Assembly (NCBI RefSeq): GCF_001941825.1 | Contig: NZ_CP019038.1 | Span: 1,054,001 to 1,118,000, forward strand | Direction: 5' to 3' | DNA length: 64,000 nucleotides | From: Massilia putida | Lineage (GTDB): Bacteria > Pseudomonadota > Gammaproteobacteria > Burkholderiales > Burkholderiaceae_D | Shown: piece by piece, positions 52,120 to 61,595 of the stretch | Numbering within the stretch: position 1 is the first letter of the stretch | How the letters are laid out: each line of letters begins with the position of its first letter | Translations under genes and position numbers: made by a program | The notes under the pieces: model-generated | What the model was told of the DNA's origin: nothing | Seen by the model: only the letters and a program-made list of their open reading frames with translations | The model's database searches: none

Positions 52120-52518
52120 TCAGTGCCCGAGGTAATCCTCGTCACTCACCTTGTCCATCCACACCACGTTGACGCCGTCCAGCGCTTCCTGGATGGCCAG
52201 ATGCGTCATGGCCGTCGTCGCCGTCGCGCCATGCCAATGCTTGTGGCCGGGCGGGCACCAGACGACATCGCCGGCGCGGATCTCGACCTTGGGCCCGCCC
52301 TCGCAACGCGTCCAGCCGCAGCCGGCCGTGACGACGAGCGTCTGGCCGAGGGGGTGCGTGTGCCAGGCCGAGCGCGCGCCCGGTTCGAACGTCACGCTGG
52401 CGACGGACACGCGCGCCGGCGGCGGCGGCGCGTTCAACGGATCGATGCGGACGGTACCGGTGAAATACTGCTCGGGGCCTTTGATCGACGGCTGCGCGCC
52501 GGGAGGTTTGAGTTCCAT
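52120..52518 (-). CDS. Cupin-domain protein
   Basis: A 132-aa single-domain cupin. The first metal motif is visible in [17 protein letters not shown] and the second in [17 protein letters not shown]; the histidines HTH and H (HKHWH) are the usual ligands. Such proteins are often found near carboxymuconolactone decarboxylase or quinone-related genes, but none is adjacent. A role is not assigned. Confidence 0.8.
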   Translation of the reverse strand: MELKPPGAQPSIKGPEQYFTGTVRIDPLNAPPPPARVSVASVTFEPGARSAWHTHPLGQTLVVTAGCGWTRCEGGPKVEIRAGDVVWCPPGHKHWHGATATTAMTHLAIQEALDGVNVVWMDKVSDEDYLGH

Positions 52519-52607
52519 GGGATCCTTTCGGTAAAGGGCCCAATATAACGGTCAAGCGCCGGCGCGAATACCCCGCGTCCGTTCAATACCGCTATGAAAC
52601 GCGTTCA

Positions 52608-55600
52608 TCAATCCCCCGCCGTATAGCTGTACACGCGCTTGCGCTTGGACGTGATCGCCGGGCGGATGCGCTGCGGCGAGATCGCCACGCTGGCCCCGGC
52701 GGCCCCGTTGCCGCCCTTCTGCACGGCGCCCAGCACGACGGACACCGCCTTGCCGCCGATCGGCACGCTGCTGGCCTTGACGGGCGACGGCGGCAAGCCG
52801 CCGCCCACGAACACGGACGAGCGCGTCCCGCCGCACAGGCCCGGGACGTTGATCGCGCCCGACCCGTTGAACAGGTTGACCCAGTAGCCGCGCGCCTCGC
52901 CCAGCGACGTCGAGCAGCTGGCGGCGTCGGGCGGGACCGGACGGTTGGTGCTGAACGTGACCATGCCGCTGGCGATCAGCGCGGACGTGACCACCTGCTC
53001 GCCCTGGCCGTACTGGTTCAGGTTCATATACCAGCCCTTCGTGGTCGCATTGGGCAGGATCTTCGTGGTCGAGCAGTCGGTCGCGGTCGTGAAGTCGGTC
53101 ATCGCGTCCAGATTCGTGGCCGGCGTGCCGGTGGCCGCCGTCAGGTCGTCCAGGTAGACGTAGAACCGGTTCGTCACATTGGCGTACGGGTATTGCGATT
53201 GCAGCGGGTGTTCGCGGTCGCCGCTGCCGAGGGCCACATAGACCTTGCCCTGGGTCGCCAGCAGGGCCGGGGCGAACAGGAATTTGCGGCCCGCGCCGGC
53301 CGTGTACGCGACCTTGCGATACGTCCACGCGTCGGGCGCGGCCGGGACGCGGCCCGCGTAGCTGCCCACGAAGTCGATCCGGTAGATGTCGCCCCCCGTG
53401 TCGGCCGCATAGGCGTAGTCGGGATAGCCGTCGTTGTCGGTGTCGACGAGCGCCACGTCGGCCGCCACCGCGCGGTCGGTCTGGAACGAGCGCAGCACCG
53501 CGCCCGTGTTCGCATCGAGCACGTACACGAAACCGCCCTTGCCGGTACTGCACGCAGGGGATGCCGTGTTGGCATCCTCGCAGGCGTCGTAGCCGCCGCC
53601 CACGACCAGCACGGGCGTCGTCGTCGAATAGCCTTTGACGAAGGCGACGTTCGGCGTCGACCACGTCTGGCCGACGCCGGACATGCCGGCCGTGCAGCCC
53701 GTGTCGTCGCCCAGATCCGGGCAGCCGGCCTTCCACTTGTACACAGGGCGGTCCGGATTGGTGACGTCGATGCCGTACAACATGCGGCCGCCGCGGCGCA
53801 TCGCCGGGAAGATCCAGACCTTGGAATTGTCGGCGTTCTGGTACAGGCCGATCGAGCCGTCGAAGAAATAGTCCTTGGGCGTAGGCGCGGGCGAGATCGC
53901 GGCGGAGAGGTTCGGGTAGCTCACGAGCGGCGCATTGTCCATCAGGCGCTGCAGGCGGCCAAAGAACTCGGGCGCGACGAACGACCAGCTTTCGACGCCG
54001 TTGCTGGCGTTCACGGCATGCAGCGCGCCGTCGTTGGCGCCGTAGAACACGCGCACGCCCGTCGTGCCGCCGAAGTTCACGGGCAGCGGGCGCGAGTGGA
54101 TCACGTCGCCGTGGATCGACGGCCGCGTCGTCGTCGTGCTGCCGGTCCCTTTTTCGTTGTTGACGTCCGCGCCCTGGATGAAGTTCACCAGGTTGGCGCT
54201 CAACCCCGTGTTGGCCGTGTTGAACGTGGCCAGCGTGGTGCCCGACAGGGTCAGCATGTTGCGGTTGACGGCCTGGTTCCCGCTCCACGTACCGGCGACG
54301 TTCCCCTGGCGCAGGATCTCGGCGGCGCCGCCCTTTTCCACCTGCGGACCGTCCGGCAAGTCCGAATACGGGCTCGCGCCGTTCGGGGCGCAGGCGCCGG
54401 CCGGGTCGGGGTTGATGCCCAGGCCGCTCCAGTAACTGCCCGAATCCGACGTCCAGTAGCTCGCCGCGCACGGCGTGACGAAGCCGGTCAGCGTGTTGAC
54501 GGCGACCTGGCTGTTCACGTCGCCCAGTTCGATGTTGGCGCCGTTGTTGATCAGCTGGTAGCGCTTCAGGTTGCCGAACCAGCGCGGGTGCGCGTCCGGA
54601 TCGGGGCGGAACATGCCGATGAACACCTGGTTCTCGTTCTGCGAGCGGTTCGTCGCATTGACCGGCAGGCTGGTCGAGGCGAACGTCGTGTTCACGGCCT
54701 GGATCTCGATGATGATCTGGCGCAGCGCGTCGAGGATCGCCTGCTCGTTCTTGGCGGCGAAATACTTGCCGCCGCCGGCCTTGGCCATGCTCATCAGCAG
54801 AGCCGTCTGCGTGGCGTTCGGCTGGGCGTTGTAGACGTCGATCGTGTACGTCGTCACCGGCGAGCGCACGGCCGATCCGGCGACGGGCACGCCGCGGTCG
54901 TGCAACAGGCGCGACCATTCGTCGGCGTTGCGCGGGCCGGTGTCGGTCGTCGTGGTGCCGGTCGGGACGTTGGTCAGCACGGTGCTCGTGCCGACGATGT
55001 TGTAGGCGCTCGTGCCGGCCGGGCACGATGCCAGCGTGGTGCTCGTCGGCGTATTGTTGTACGTGCAGCTGATGTTGGTGCCCGAGCACGACGACGCGTA
55101 GTCGGACGTCGACGCCGGCGGGCTCGAATAGCACTGCGACGTCATGCCGAGATTCGTCGTGGTCGTGTAGGCCGGCGTCGTCGTGTTGCTGACCGACGTC
55201 GGCGTCACGGTCTGCGTGATCGTGTACTGGCGCTTGGCCGTCGCCGCCTGCGTCACGGTCACCTGGCGATAGCCCGAGCCCGTGCAGCCGCTGGCGTTGC
55301 TGCTCAGGGCGCCGGAATACGTGCAGCTGCTGTTCGCCGGGCAGGTCAGGCCGCCGAAGTCCGTCGTCGCCGCCGGATTCCAGTTGCCGGACGCCGAGCC
55401 GACGCCGGTGTAGCAGCCGGCGCCCTTGCCGTTCGGGTTCTGGTTGGCGGTCGCGCTGCTGGTCGTCGTGCCGGCCGTGCCGACCGGGGCGCCGACCGAA
55501 TACGTGCAGCTGTAGGTCGTGGTGGTGGTCGTGGTGCCGCTGGTCGTCGTCGAAGTCGACGGGCACGTCAGGTTGCCGTGGTCGCTCGCCGGCACGGCGG

Positions 55601-56615
55601 CCGCCGTCGCGTAATAGCCCGTCGTCGTACCGGTGGACGTCGTGACGGTGCCCTGCACGGGCTGGCCGGGGCTCGTCGTGGCCGGGTGATAGACGGATTG
55701 CGTCACCGTGTACGACAGGCTGCCGGCCGGGCATGCGACGGGCCGCGTGTTGGCCGTCGCGGAACCGATCGAGCAGCCTTCCGTGTAGGGGTCGCACTGC
55801 GCCGTGAACGCACTCAGCTCGGCCGCCGCGGCCGTCGGGCTCGCATAGCAGGCGCTCGTGACGCCCACATTGGTCGACGTGGTCGCGTTCTGGGTCGTGA
55901 AATTCGGCAGCCCAAGTTGCGTCGTCGGGCTGCCGTTGAGCGCATTGAGCGCCGCCGTGTTGGCCGCGGTATCGCTGGCCGGGCCGCTGGCGTTCGGGTT
56001 GCCGATGAAGATGACGAAGCTCTTGCCGCAGGTGTTCGCGGCCGTCAGCGGCGACAGGAACGTCGAGTATGGGGTCGTGTAGCCCGCGCTGTCGGCCAGG
56101 CTGGCGATGACGGCGCTGGGCGAAAACGCGTTGGCGCCGGCGAAATAATTGTAGACGTCGTACATCAGGTCGCCGTATGGCGTGTTCGAGTTGCGCTTCT
56201 CGTTCGGCGACGTGACGTTGTTGTAGATGGTGCTCAGCTGGCTCGTGAAGTTCGTCTTGGCCGTGGCGTCCAGCGGGCGGATCGCGGAACGGATGAAGCC
56301 GCCGTCATCGTTGGCGTTGCCGCCGGTGACGAATTCCATCAGGCCCATGCTGACCGTGCTGTCCAGCGTCGGCAGCAGATTGCTGATCGCGCGCGCTTCC
56401 GACTGCCCCTGCTGCAGGCCGCCCGGCCATTGCTGGCTGTGGCGCGACCAGTTCGACGTGTTGTCGAGCACGATCAGGATGCGCGGATTGACGGCGCTGC
56501 CGCCGGAGGCGCCGGTGAAGATGTCGATGTCGTCGGCGGCCGCGCCGATCGGCAGGCCGGCAAGGCTCGTGGACAGCGCCAGCGCGAGGGCCGCGGCGGG
56601 ACGGGAACGGGTCAT
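52608..56615 (-). CDS. pilY1: Type IV pilus tip adhesin/assembly factor PilY1
   Basis: A 1335-aa secreted protein. Signal peptide to ~27; an N-terminal von Willebrand A-like domain (~44-600) with a degenerate MIDAS (DNTSNWS at 51-57); a C-terminal beta-propeller (~660-1330) with the calcium loop DTDNDGYPD at 1058-1066. The vWA domain is interrupted from ~240 to ~560 by a Thr/Ser/Cys-rich insertion containing repeated modules such as TSTNVGVTSACYASP and TTTNLGMTSQCYSSP. PilY1 primes pilus assembly and senses surfaces. Its start overlaps the pilX stop. Confidence 0.92.
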   Translation of the reverse strand: MTRSRPAAALALALSTSLAGLPIGAAADDIDIFTGASGGSAVNPRILIVLDNTSNWSRHSQQWPGGLQQGQSEARAISNLLPTLDSTVSMGLMEFVTGGNANDDGGFIRSAIRPLDATAKTNFTSQLSTIYNNVTSPNEKRNSNTPYGDLMYDVYNYFAGANAFSPSAVIASLADSAGYTTPYSTFLSPLTAANTCGKSFVIFIGNPNASGPASDTAANTAALNALNGSPTTQLGLPNFTTQNATTSTNVGVTSACYASPTAAAAELSAFTAQCDPYTEGCSIGSATANTRPVACPAGSLSYTVTQSVYHPATTSPGQPVQGTVTTSTGTTTGYYATAAAVPASDHGNLTCPSTSTTTSGTTTTTTTYSCTYSVGAPVGTAGTTTSSATANQNPNGKGAGCYTGVGSASGNWNPAATTDFGGLTCPANSSCTYSGALSSNASGCTGSGYRQVTVTQAATAKRQYTITQTVTPTSVSNTTTPAYTTTTNLGMTSQCYSSPPASTSDYASSCSGTNISCTYNNTPTSTTLASCPAGTSAYNIVGTSTVLTNVPTGTTTTDTGPRNADEWSRLLHDRGVPVAGSAVRSPVTTYTIDVYNAQPNATQTALLMSMAKAGGGKYFAAKNEQAILDALRQIIIEIQAVNTTFASTSLPVNATNRSQNENQVFIGMFRPDPDAHPRWFGNLKRYQLINNGANIELGDVNSQVAVNTLTGFVTPCAASYWTSDSGSYWSGLGINPDPAGACAPNGASPYSDLPDGPQVEKGGAAEILRQGNVAGTWSGNQAVNRNMLTLSGTTLATFNTANTGLSANLVNFIQGADVNNEKGTGSTTTTRPSIHGDVIHSRPLPVNFGGTTGVRVFYGANDGALHAVNASNGVESWSFVAPEFFGRLQRLMDNAPLVSYPNLSAAISPAPTPKDYFFDGSIGLYQNADNSKVWIFPAMRRGGRMLYGIDVTNPDRPVYKWKAGCPDLGDDTGCTAGMSGVGQTWSTPNVAFVKGYSTTTPVLVVGGGYDACEDANTASPACSTGKGGFVYVLDANTGAVLRSFQTDRAVAADVALVDTDNDGYPDYAYAADTGGDIYRIDFVGSYAGRVPAAPDAWTYRKVAYTAGAGRKFLFAPALLATQGKVYVALGSGDREHPLQSQYPYANVTNRFYVYLDDLTAATGTPATNLDAMTDFTTATDCSTTKILPNATTKGWYMNLNQYGQGEQVVTSALIASGMVTFSTNRPVPPDAASCSTSLGEARGYWVNLFNGSGAINVPGLCGGTRSSVFVGGGLPPSPVKASSVPIGGKAVSVVLGAVQKGGNGAAGASVAISPQRIRPAITSKRKRVYSYTAGD

Positions 56616-57193
56616 GGGCTTGCTCCGGGTTGCGGACAGTTGGTGGCGACGTCATCCTTGGCGATACGCACGGACACGCCCTGGACGACTTTGACGGAGG
56701 CCTGCGTGGCGGTGTCGGTGGCGACGGCGCTGACGTCCCAGACGCTGTTGTCGCAATCGGAATTGCCGTCGGACGCGCCGGCCACGCCATAGTTCTGGGC
56801 GACGCCGACGGCGCAGCCGGCGTCTTCGTTGTCGTTCAGGTTCAGGTCGGAATTCCGGATCGCCTGCACCTTCGTGCAGCTCGGCGGCGGGCTGAGCGTG
56901 ACCTTGATGTCGGTCTTGCCGTCGCCGTCCGTATCGACGCAGCGCTGGTTCGGGCCGTCGCACGGGTTGGACAGCGCGCTGTTCGGCGTGGTGGTGAACT
57001 GGGGCGAACTGATCGTCTCTTCCAGCACGGCGTGGGCGGCGGCGAGCGTCTGGTCGCGCCGCTGCATATTGCCGACCACCTGCAGGTTCGAGTTGCCCAG
57101 GTTGACGCTGGTCAGCGCCAGCATCGTGAGCAGCAGGAGCATGATCAGGGCGGTCACCAGCGTGATGCCCTGCTGGCGGCGTGGGATCCTCAT
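56612..57193 (-). CDS. pilX: Minor pilin PilX
   Basis: A 193-aa minor pilin. The class III signal is RRQQG^ITLVTALIML; residue +5 is Thr rather than Glu, as usual in PilX/GspK-type pilins at the tip. A calcium-type loop DTDGDGKTD lies at 87-95. It overlaps both the pilW stop and the pilY1 start. It forms part of the tip complex that carries PilY1. Confidence 0.87.
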   Translation of the reverse strand: MRIPRRQQGITLVTALIMLLLLTMLALTSVNLGNSNLQVVGNMQRRDQTLAAAHAVLEETISSPQFTTTPNSALSNPCDGPNQRCVDTDGDGKTDIKVTLSPPPSCTKVQAIRNSDLNLNDNEDAGCAVGVAQNYGVAGASDGNSDCDNSVWDVSAVATDTATQASVKVVQGVSVRIAKDDVATNCPQPGASP

Positions 57194-58266
57194 GGCTGTT
57201 TCCTTCCGACCGGGTTCGCCAGCGTCACGAGCGTCTGGAACACGTGGCGCTTGTAGCCGTCGTTGAACGGGCCGGCCGTGCGCGCGCTGCCGTCGGCGGC
57301 GGTGCCCAGGCCATACGTCCTGGCGTCGACATAGCCCGGCGTCGCGCTGGGGCTGCGCGCCAGCACGTGCAGTCGCACGGCGACGACATTGCGCCAGTTG
57401 GACACCGCGCAGGCCGCCTGGGCGCAGCCGTTCGCGCCGGCCGGGGCGCTGGTGTACAGGCCGACGGTGCCGTCGTTGTGCGTGTCGATGCCGTATTCGA
57501 ACTGCAGGTTCTCGACGCCCTCGACCAGCGGCACGATCGTATCGAAGCCCAGCTGGCCGCCCGAGTAGCGCAGCTCGGCGCGTTTCAGCGTGGGGATGCC
57601 GTCGCCCGGCCGGTCGTTGTTGGCGACAAAATAGACATGGGTCTGGAAGCGGCGCGTGACCGCCGGCGTGCCCGTGCCGGCCGTCGTCGTGCAATCGCGC
57701 TGGTGGCGCGTCAGTTGGGCCGGATCGACGTCCAGCGCATACCAGTCGGCCGGGTTCGCGGACCCAAGCTCGCTCGCGTTGTTGCACAACGATGCCTGGA
57801 ACAGCGGACCCGCGGGATCGTTGGCGCTGCAGTTCGGATCGCCCGTGACGCAGGCGCGCGTGTGGCGCACGACGATCAGAGCGGTGCCCGGGCGCACGTC
57901 CGTGACGCAGGACGGCAGCGTGTCGCCGACGCCGAACCCCTGCACGTGCAGCGGCAGCATGGCCTTGAGGGCGGCCACCGTCGCGGCGCACGGATCCGGT
58001 ACGGCGGCCGGGTCGGGCAGCAGGGTCGGGTCGAATTCGCCATAGTAGCCGGCGTTGCGCAAGTCGTTGGTGAGCATGTCGACGGCGTACCGGCCGCTTT
58101 CGATCTGCTGGTTGGCGCGCTCGATCTCGGCCTGGGCGCGGCTGTTATGGAAGAACAGCGTCACCATCGCGATCACGATGAACAAGCCCATCGTGACGGA
58201 CACGAGCAGTTCGGGCAGGGAAAAGCCGGCGGTGCGGCGGCGAAGCAAGAGTTGGGCGGCCATCAT
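57190..58266 (-). CDS. pilW: Minor pilin PilW
   Basis: A 358-aa minor pilin, the usual long PilW size. The prepilin signal RRRTAG^FSLPELLVSVTMG has Glu at +5. A long cysteine-containing globular region follows. The ATG at 58266 lies five bases after pilV. Its stop overlaps pilX. It links PilV/FimT to the PilX-PilY1 tip. Confidence 0.88.
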   Translation of the reverse strand: MMAAQLLLRRRTAGFSLPELLVSVTMGLFIVIAMVTLFFHNSRAQAEIERANQQIESGRYAVDMLTNDLRNAGYYGEFDPTLLPDPAAVPDPCAATVAALKAMLPLHVQGFGVGDTLPSCVTDVRPGTALIVVRHTRACVTGDPNCSANDPAGPLFQASLCNNASELGSANPADWYALDVDPAQLTRHQRDCTTTAGTGTPAVTRRFQTHVYFVANNDRPGDGIPTLKRAELRYSGGQLGFDTIVPLVEGVENLQFEYGIDTHNDGTVGLYTSAPAGANGCAQAACAVSNWRNVVAVRLHVLARSPSATPGYVDARTYGLGTAADGSARTAGPFNDGYKRHVFQTLVTLANPVGRKQP

Positions 58267-58271
58267 GGTTC

Positions 58272-58853
58272 CTAGCTGCAGCTGGGCAGGCCGATCGTCA
58301 CCTGCACGGCGATCGCGCGCCGGTTGGCGTCCGGACCGTACAGGTCTTTTCCGCACGCCAGGGGCGAGGCGCGGGTTTCGTGCATGCCCTGCCAGGCGAC
58401 GGTGACACGGTAGATGCCGGGCTGGCAGACGCCGGCCGTCGGGTCGGGCGCCTGCAGCTGCTCCACGCAGCCGCGCGCGCCGATCATGGCGCCGCTGTTC
58501 GTGCCGGAGGCAGTCTGTTCGGCGGCGCCCTTGAGTTCCTGGCTCCATTCGCACACGTCGCGCGCGCTGCCGATCGCAAGCGAGGTGCAGTCGGCGGGCT
58601 GGGTGTCGCCGGTGCCGAGCGGCGTTGACGTCAGATAGTCGGCGGCGTGGACCGGGTTGCCGAGCACGCGCGCGCGCATGTCGTCCAGCAGCACGACGGC
58701 CTGGGCGCGCTGGTACGACTCGATCGAGCCGACCTGCATCTTGGCCTGCAGCGCGGCGATGCCGAGCAGGCCGAAGGCCAGCACGACGACGGTGACGAGG
58801 ACCTCGACGAGGCTCAGGCCCGCGCTGGCGTGAAGTCGCGGCACGCGTGTCAT
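58272..58853 (-). CDS. pilV: Minor pilin PilV
   Basis: A 193-aa minor pilin. The prepilin signal HASAG^LSLVEVLVTVVVLAFG has Glu at +5, and cysteine pairs lie in the C-terminal domain. It starts one base after the fimT stop on the minus strand. Confidence 0.86.
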   Translation of the reverse strand: MTRVPRLHASAGLSLVEVLVTVVVLAFGLLGIAALQAKMQVGSIESYQRAQAVVLLDDMRARVLGNPVHAADYLTSTPLGTGDTQPADCTSLAIGSARDVCEWSQELKGAAEQTASGTNSGAMIGARGCVEQLQAPDPTAGVCQPGIYRVTVAWQGMHETRASPLACGKDLYGPDANRRAIAVQVTIGLPSCS

Positions 58854-58854
58854 G

Positions 58855-59316
58855 TCAGCACCCCGAGGCCTGCATGCGCGGCCGGCCGCTCAGGTCGACC
58901 TGCACGCAGCGGTGACTGGACGCGCCGTCGACGGCGATGTCGAACGACGGCGCCGTGTCGCTGGCCACGCGGCCGTTCGGCAGGTACACGACCGCGGTCG
59001 GGCCCGTGATCGTCGCGCCCGCTACCTGCCCGTGGTTGGCGACCGGGTGGCCCGTGTCGGTCGGATTCGGAATGGTCCAGCCGGCCTGCCAGCCGCCGGT
59101 GAGCGACTGCAAGGTGACCTGGGCGTCGCGCTTGATCGCTTCGCTGCGCGCGAGCGAGAGGGCCGCGTACAGCTCGGTGGCCGTGCTGCGTGCGCGCTGC
59201 CCCGCCACCAGGCTCTTGAACGAGGGCGCGGCCATGGCGGAGAGGATCGCGGTGATGGCCACGACGGCCAACAGCTCGACCATCGTGAAGCCGCGGCCGC
59301 GGCGCCGGCTCACCAT
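58855..59316 (-). CDS. fimT: Minor pilin FimT/GspH-type
   Basis: A 153-aa minor pilin with signal RRRGRG^FTMVELLAVVAI. The FimT/GspH pattern is in AALSLARSEAIKRDAQVTL and YLPNGRV, and one disulfide pair (CVQ...GC) closes the C-terminus. FimT in related bacteria binds DNA for uptake. The start overlaps the pilE stop by seven bases. Confidence 0.87.
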   Translation of the reverse strand: MVSRRRGRGFTMVELLAVVAITAILSAMAAPSFKSLVAGQRARSTATELYAALSLARSEAIKRDAQVTLQSLTGGWQAGWTIPNPTDTGHPVANHGQVAGATITGPTAVVYLPNGRVASDTAPSFDIAVDGASSHRCVQVDLSGRPRMQASGC

Positions 59317-59711
59317 ACGCTGGACGGCGTGCGGGCGCCGCTGTTGTTAATGGTAAGCACGCTGTCGCCGGTCTGGCGCGACCCCATCGGCGTGGCCGTG
59401 ACCGTGAACGACGGCGGCGGGCCGTCGGACGCGTCGATGAAGACCTTATAGTTGGCCGCGACCTGGTCCGGCACCGGCTGGTTGAGCGCGGCCGGCGTGG
59501 TGGCATAGCTGTGCGTGTCGGCGAAATACTGCGCCTGCGCCTGCGCGAGCGTCAGCAGATACGCTTCGGCGGCCGCGCGGTTGCCGCGCACGATGTAACT
59601 GCCGTACGCCGGCAAGGCGATCGCGGACAGGATGCCGACGATGGCGACGACCGCCATCAATTCGATCAGCGTAAAGCCGCGCGAGCGGGACAATGGAAAA
59701 CGGTAGGACAT
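59310..59711 (-). CDS. pilE: Type IV pilin-like protein PilE
   Basis: A 133-aa pilin with signal SRSRG^FTLIELMAVVAIVG and Glu at +5. The short globular domain (SYIVRGNRAAAEAYLLTLAQ, then a proline-rich loop) is the PilE type found in minor pilin operons rather than the major subunit PilA. The ATG at 59711 has GAGG ahead. It leads the six-gene operon. Confidence 0.88.
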   Translation of the reverse strand: MSYRFPLSRSRGFTLIELMAVVAIVGILSAIALPAYGSYIVRGNRAAAEAYLLTLAQAQAQYFADTHSYATTPAALNQPVPDQVAANYKVFIDASDGPPPSFTVTATPMGSRQTGDSVLTINNSGARTPSSVW

Positions 59712-59777
59712 GATGAACCTCGTGGCGCCACGGATTGGCGGCAGGATCAACACTACATGTTGCCGCTCGGAAATTCT

Positions 59778-59812
59778 ATCATAATGTCGCAATCTGTCGT
59801 ATGTGTACGACA
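59778..59812 (-). promoter_or_regulatory. pilE promoter with operator palindrome
   Basis: On the minus strand TATGAT (59778-59783) is a good -10, about 65 bases from the pilE start. The perfect palindrome TGTCGTATGTGTACGACA (59795-59812) covers the expected -35. A further half-site GTCGTAC lies at 59841. A repressor or activator of the pilin operon, or of the divergent DUF2252 gene, may bind here. Confidence 0.5.
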
Positions 59813-59889
59813 TAAAGCAAAACATTACGGTGGCGTCATAGTCGTACAAGAGTGTTCCATATTCCCCAGGAGGTCGGTACGATGGCGCG

Positions 59890-61104
59890 ATGAATATTGT
59901 CAAACGCATCTTGAAAGCGAACCAGGGCCGCGACCCGGAACGCCTCTCCATGAAATACCGCGCCCTGCGCGACAACCCGTTCTCCTTCCTGCGCGGCACC
60001 TGCCACTTATTCTACGACCGCTTGGCCGAGTCCGGCTTCGACGTCGCGGCGCCCGTCGTGTGGTGCTGCGGCGATCTTCACTTGGAGAATTTCGGCAGTT
60101 ATAAAGGGGACAACCGCCTCGTCTATTTCGACATCAACGATTTCGACGAAGCCGCGCTCGCGCCCGCCTCGTGGGAGCTGGTGCGCCTGGCGGCCAGCGT
60201 GCACGTCGGGCTGGAGGCGCAAGGGATTCCCGTCGACCGCGCCACCGCGCTCGTCGAGGAATTGCTCGACCAGTACGCGCGGGCCCTCGCCTGCGGCAAG
60301 CCGGCCTGGATCGAGCGCGACACGGCGCGGGGCATGGTGCGCCAGTTGCTGGACCAGTTGCGCGAGCGCAGCCGGGTCGACTGGCTGAACGGCCGCACGC
60401 GCCTCGTGCGCCGGCACCGCCGTCTGCTCGTCGACGGCCGCCGCACGCTGCCCGTCACGGCCGCCGAGCGGGACGACGTCACCGCCACGGTGCAGGCGTT
60501 CGCGGCCGGCCAGCCGGCCCCGGCGTTCTACCGCGTCCTCGACGTCGCGCGCCGCATCGCCGGCACCGGCAGCCTGGGCGTCGCGCGCTACGTCGTGCTC
60601 GTCGAAGGCCGCGGCTCGCCCGACCGCAATTATCTGTTCGACCTCAAGCAGTCCGGGCCCTCCGCGCTGGGCCGCCGGTTCCGCGGCCTGCAGCCGCACT
60701 GGCCGGACGACGCCCACCGCATCGCCGGCGTCCAGCAGCGCATGCAGGCCGTGACCGCCGCCTTCCTGCACCCGGTAAAGCACGGCGGCCACCCGTTCGT
60801 GCTGCGCGCCCTGCAGCCGAGCGAGGACCGCCTGCCGTTCGAGCGCTTCAAGACCCAGCCGGAACTGTTCGACGGCGCCATCGCCATGCTGGCCCGCTGC
60901 GTCGCGTGGGCCCAGTTGCGCAGCGGCGGCCGCCAGGGCGCCGCGATCGCGGACGAGTTGATCGCCTTCGCCGGCAAGAAAAAATGGCGGCGCCAGGTCG
61001 CGCTGGCGGCAAGCGACGCGAGCCGGCAGGCGCTCGCCGACTGGCGCGAATTCTCGGCCGCCTACGACGCGGGACAGTGCCCGGCCGCCCCGCCGGGAGC
61101 ATGA
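59890..61104 (+). CDS. DUF2252 family protein
   Basis: A 404-aa DUF2252 protein, a family distantly related to aminoglycoside phosphotransferase-like kinases. FLRGTCHLFYDRL, CCGDLHLENFG (a kinase-like catalytic HxDxxxxN pattern) and LVYFDINDFDEA are the conserved core. The C-terminal half holds YLFDLKQ and a helical tail. Its biochemical function is unknown. MgtC follows with no gap. Confidence 0.83.
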   Translation: MNIVKRILKANQGRDPERLSMKYRALRDNPFSFLRGTCHLFYDRLAESGFDVAAPVVWCCGDLHLENFGSYKGDNRLVYFDINDFDEAALAPASWELVRLAASVHVGLEAQGIPVDRATALVEELLDQYARALACGKPAWIERDTARGMVRQLLDQLRERSRVDWLNGRTRLVRRHRRLLVDGRRTLPVTAAERDDVTATVQAFAAGQPAPAFYRVLDVARRIAGTGSLGVARYVVLVEGRGSPDRNYLFDLKQSGPSALGRRFRGLQPHWPDDAHRIAGVQQRMQAVTAAFLHPVKHGGHPFVLRALQPSEDRLPFERFKTQPELFDGAIAMLARCVAWAQLRSGGRQGAAIADELIAFAGKKKWRRQVALAASDASRQALADWREFSAAYDAGQCPAAPPGA

Positions 61105-61590
61105 ATGGACCACCTGGAAATCCTGCTGCGCCTGACCGCCTCGGTCGTCGTCGGCGGCCTGATCGGCCTGGACCGCAACCTGCACGGCAAGCCGACCGGC
61201 ATCCGCACGCTGGGACTCGTCTGCCTGGGCGCCTGCGTGCTGACCTTGGCCACGGCCAACCTCCCGGACGGTCACGGCCATGCCGACCCCGCCGCCGCGA
61301 GCCGCGTGATTCAGGGCCTGGTGACGGGCATCGGCTTCCTCGGCTCGGGCGTCATCATCCACGAGAACGGCAGCGACCGCGTGCGCGGCCTGACGACAGC
61401 CGCGTCGATCTGGATCACCGCGATCCTCGGCATCCTGTGCGGCATGGGCTCATGGCAGATCGCCGCGATCGCCCTCGTCCTCGTGTTCGTCCTGTTCGTG
61501 TGCGGCAAGCCGATCGAGCGTACGCTGCACCGGCGCTGGCTGGACAAGCCGGAAAAGGAGAAGCAGGCGATCGACCTGCACGAGGAGTGA
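61105..61590 (+). CDS. MgtC/SapB-family membrane protein
   Basis: A 161-aa membrane protein with about four helices. GGLIGLDRNLHGKPTGIRTLGLVCLGA and GIGFLGSGVIIHENGSDRVRGLTTAASIW are the MgtC family signatures. MgtC proteins affect magnesium homeostasis and ATP synthase in some bacteria; the short form here lacks the ACT-like C-terminal domain. It begins at the base after the DUF2252 stop. Confidence 0.87.
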   Translation: MDHLEILLRLTASVVVGGLIGLDRNLHGKPTGIRTLGLVCLGACVLTLATANLPDGHGHADPAAASRVIQGLVTGIGFLGSGVIIHENGSDRVRGLTTAASIWITAILGILCGMGSWQIAAIALVLVFVLFVCGKPIERTLHRRWLDKPEKEKQAIDLHEE

Positions 61591-61595
61591 GCCGG

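Noticed and set aside
55400..55560. Simple-sequence phase-variable tract in the Thr-rich part of pilY1
   Set aside because: The Thr codons are mixed and no homopolymer or long perfect microsatellite is present, so slippage is unlikely.
53193..56792. 1199-codon plus-strand frame opposite pilY1
   Set aside because: Low-complexity Arg/Val/Ala translation; pilY1 is unambiguous.
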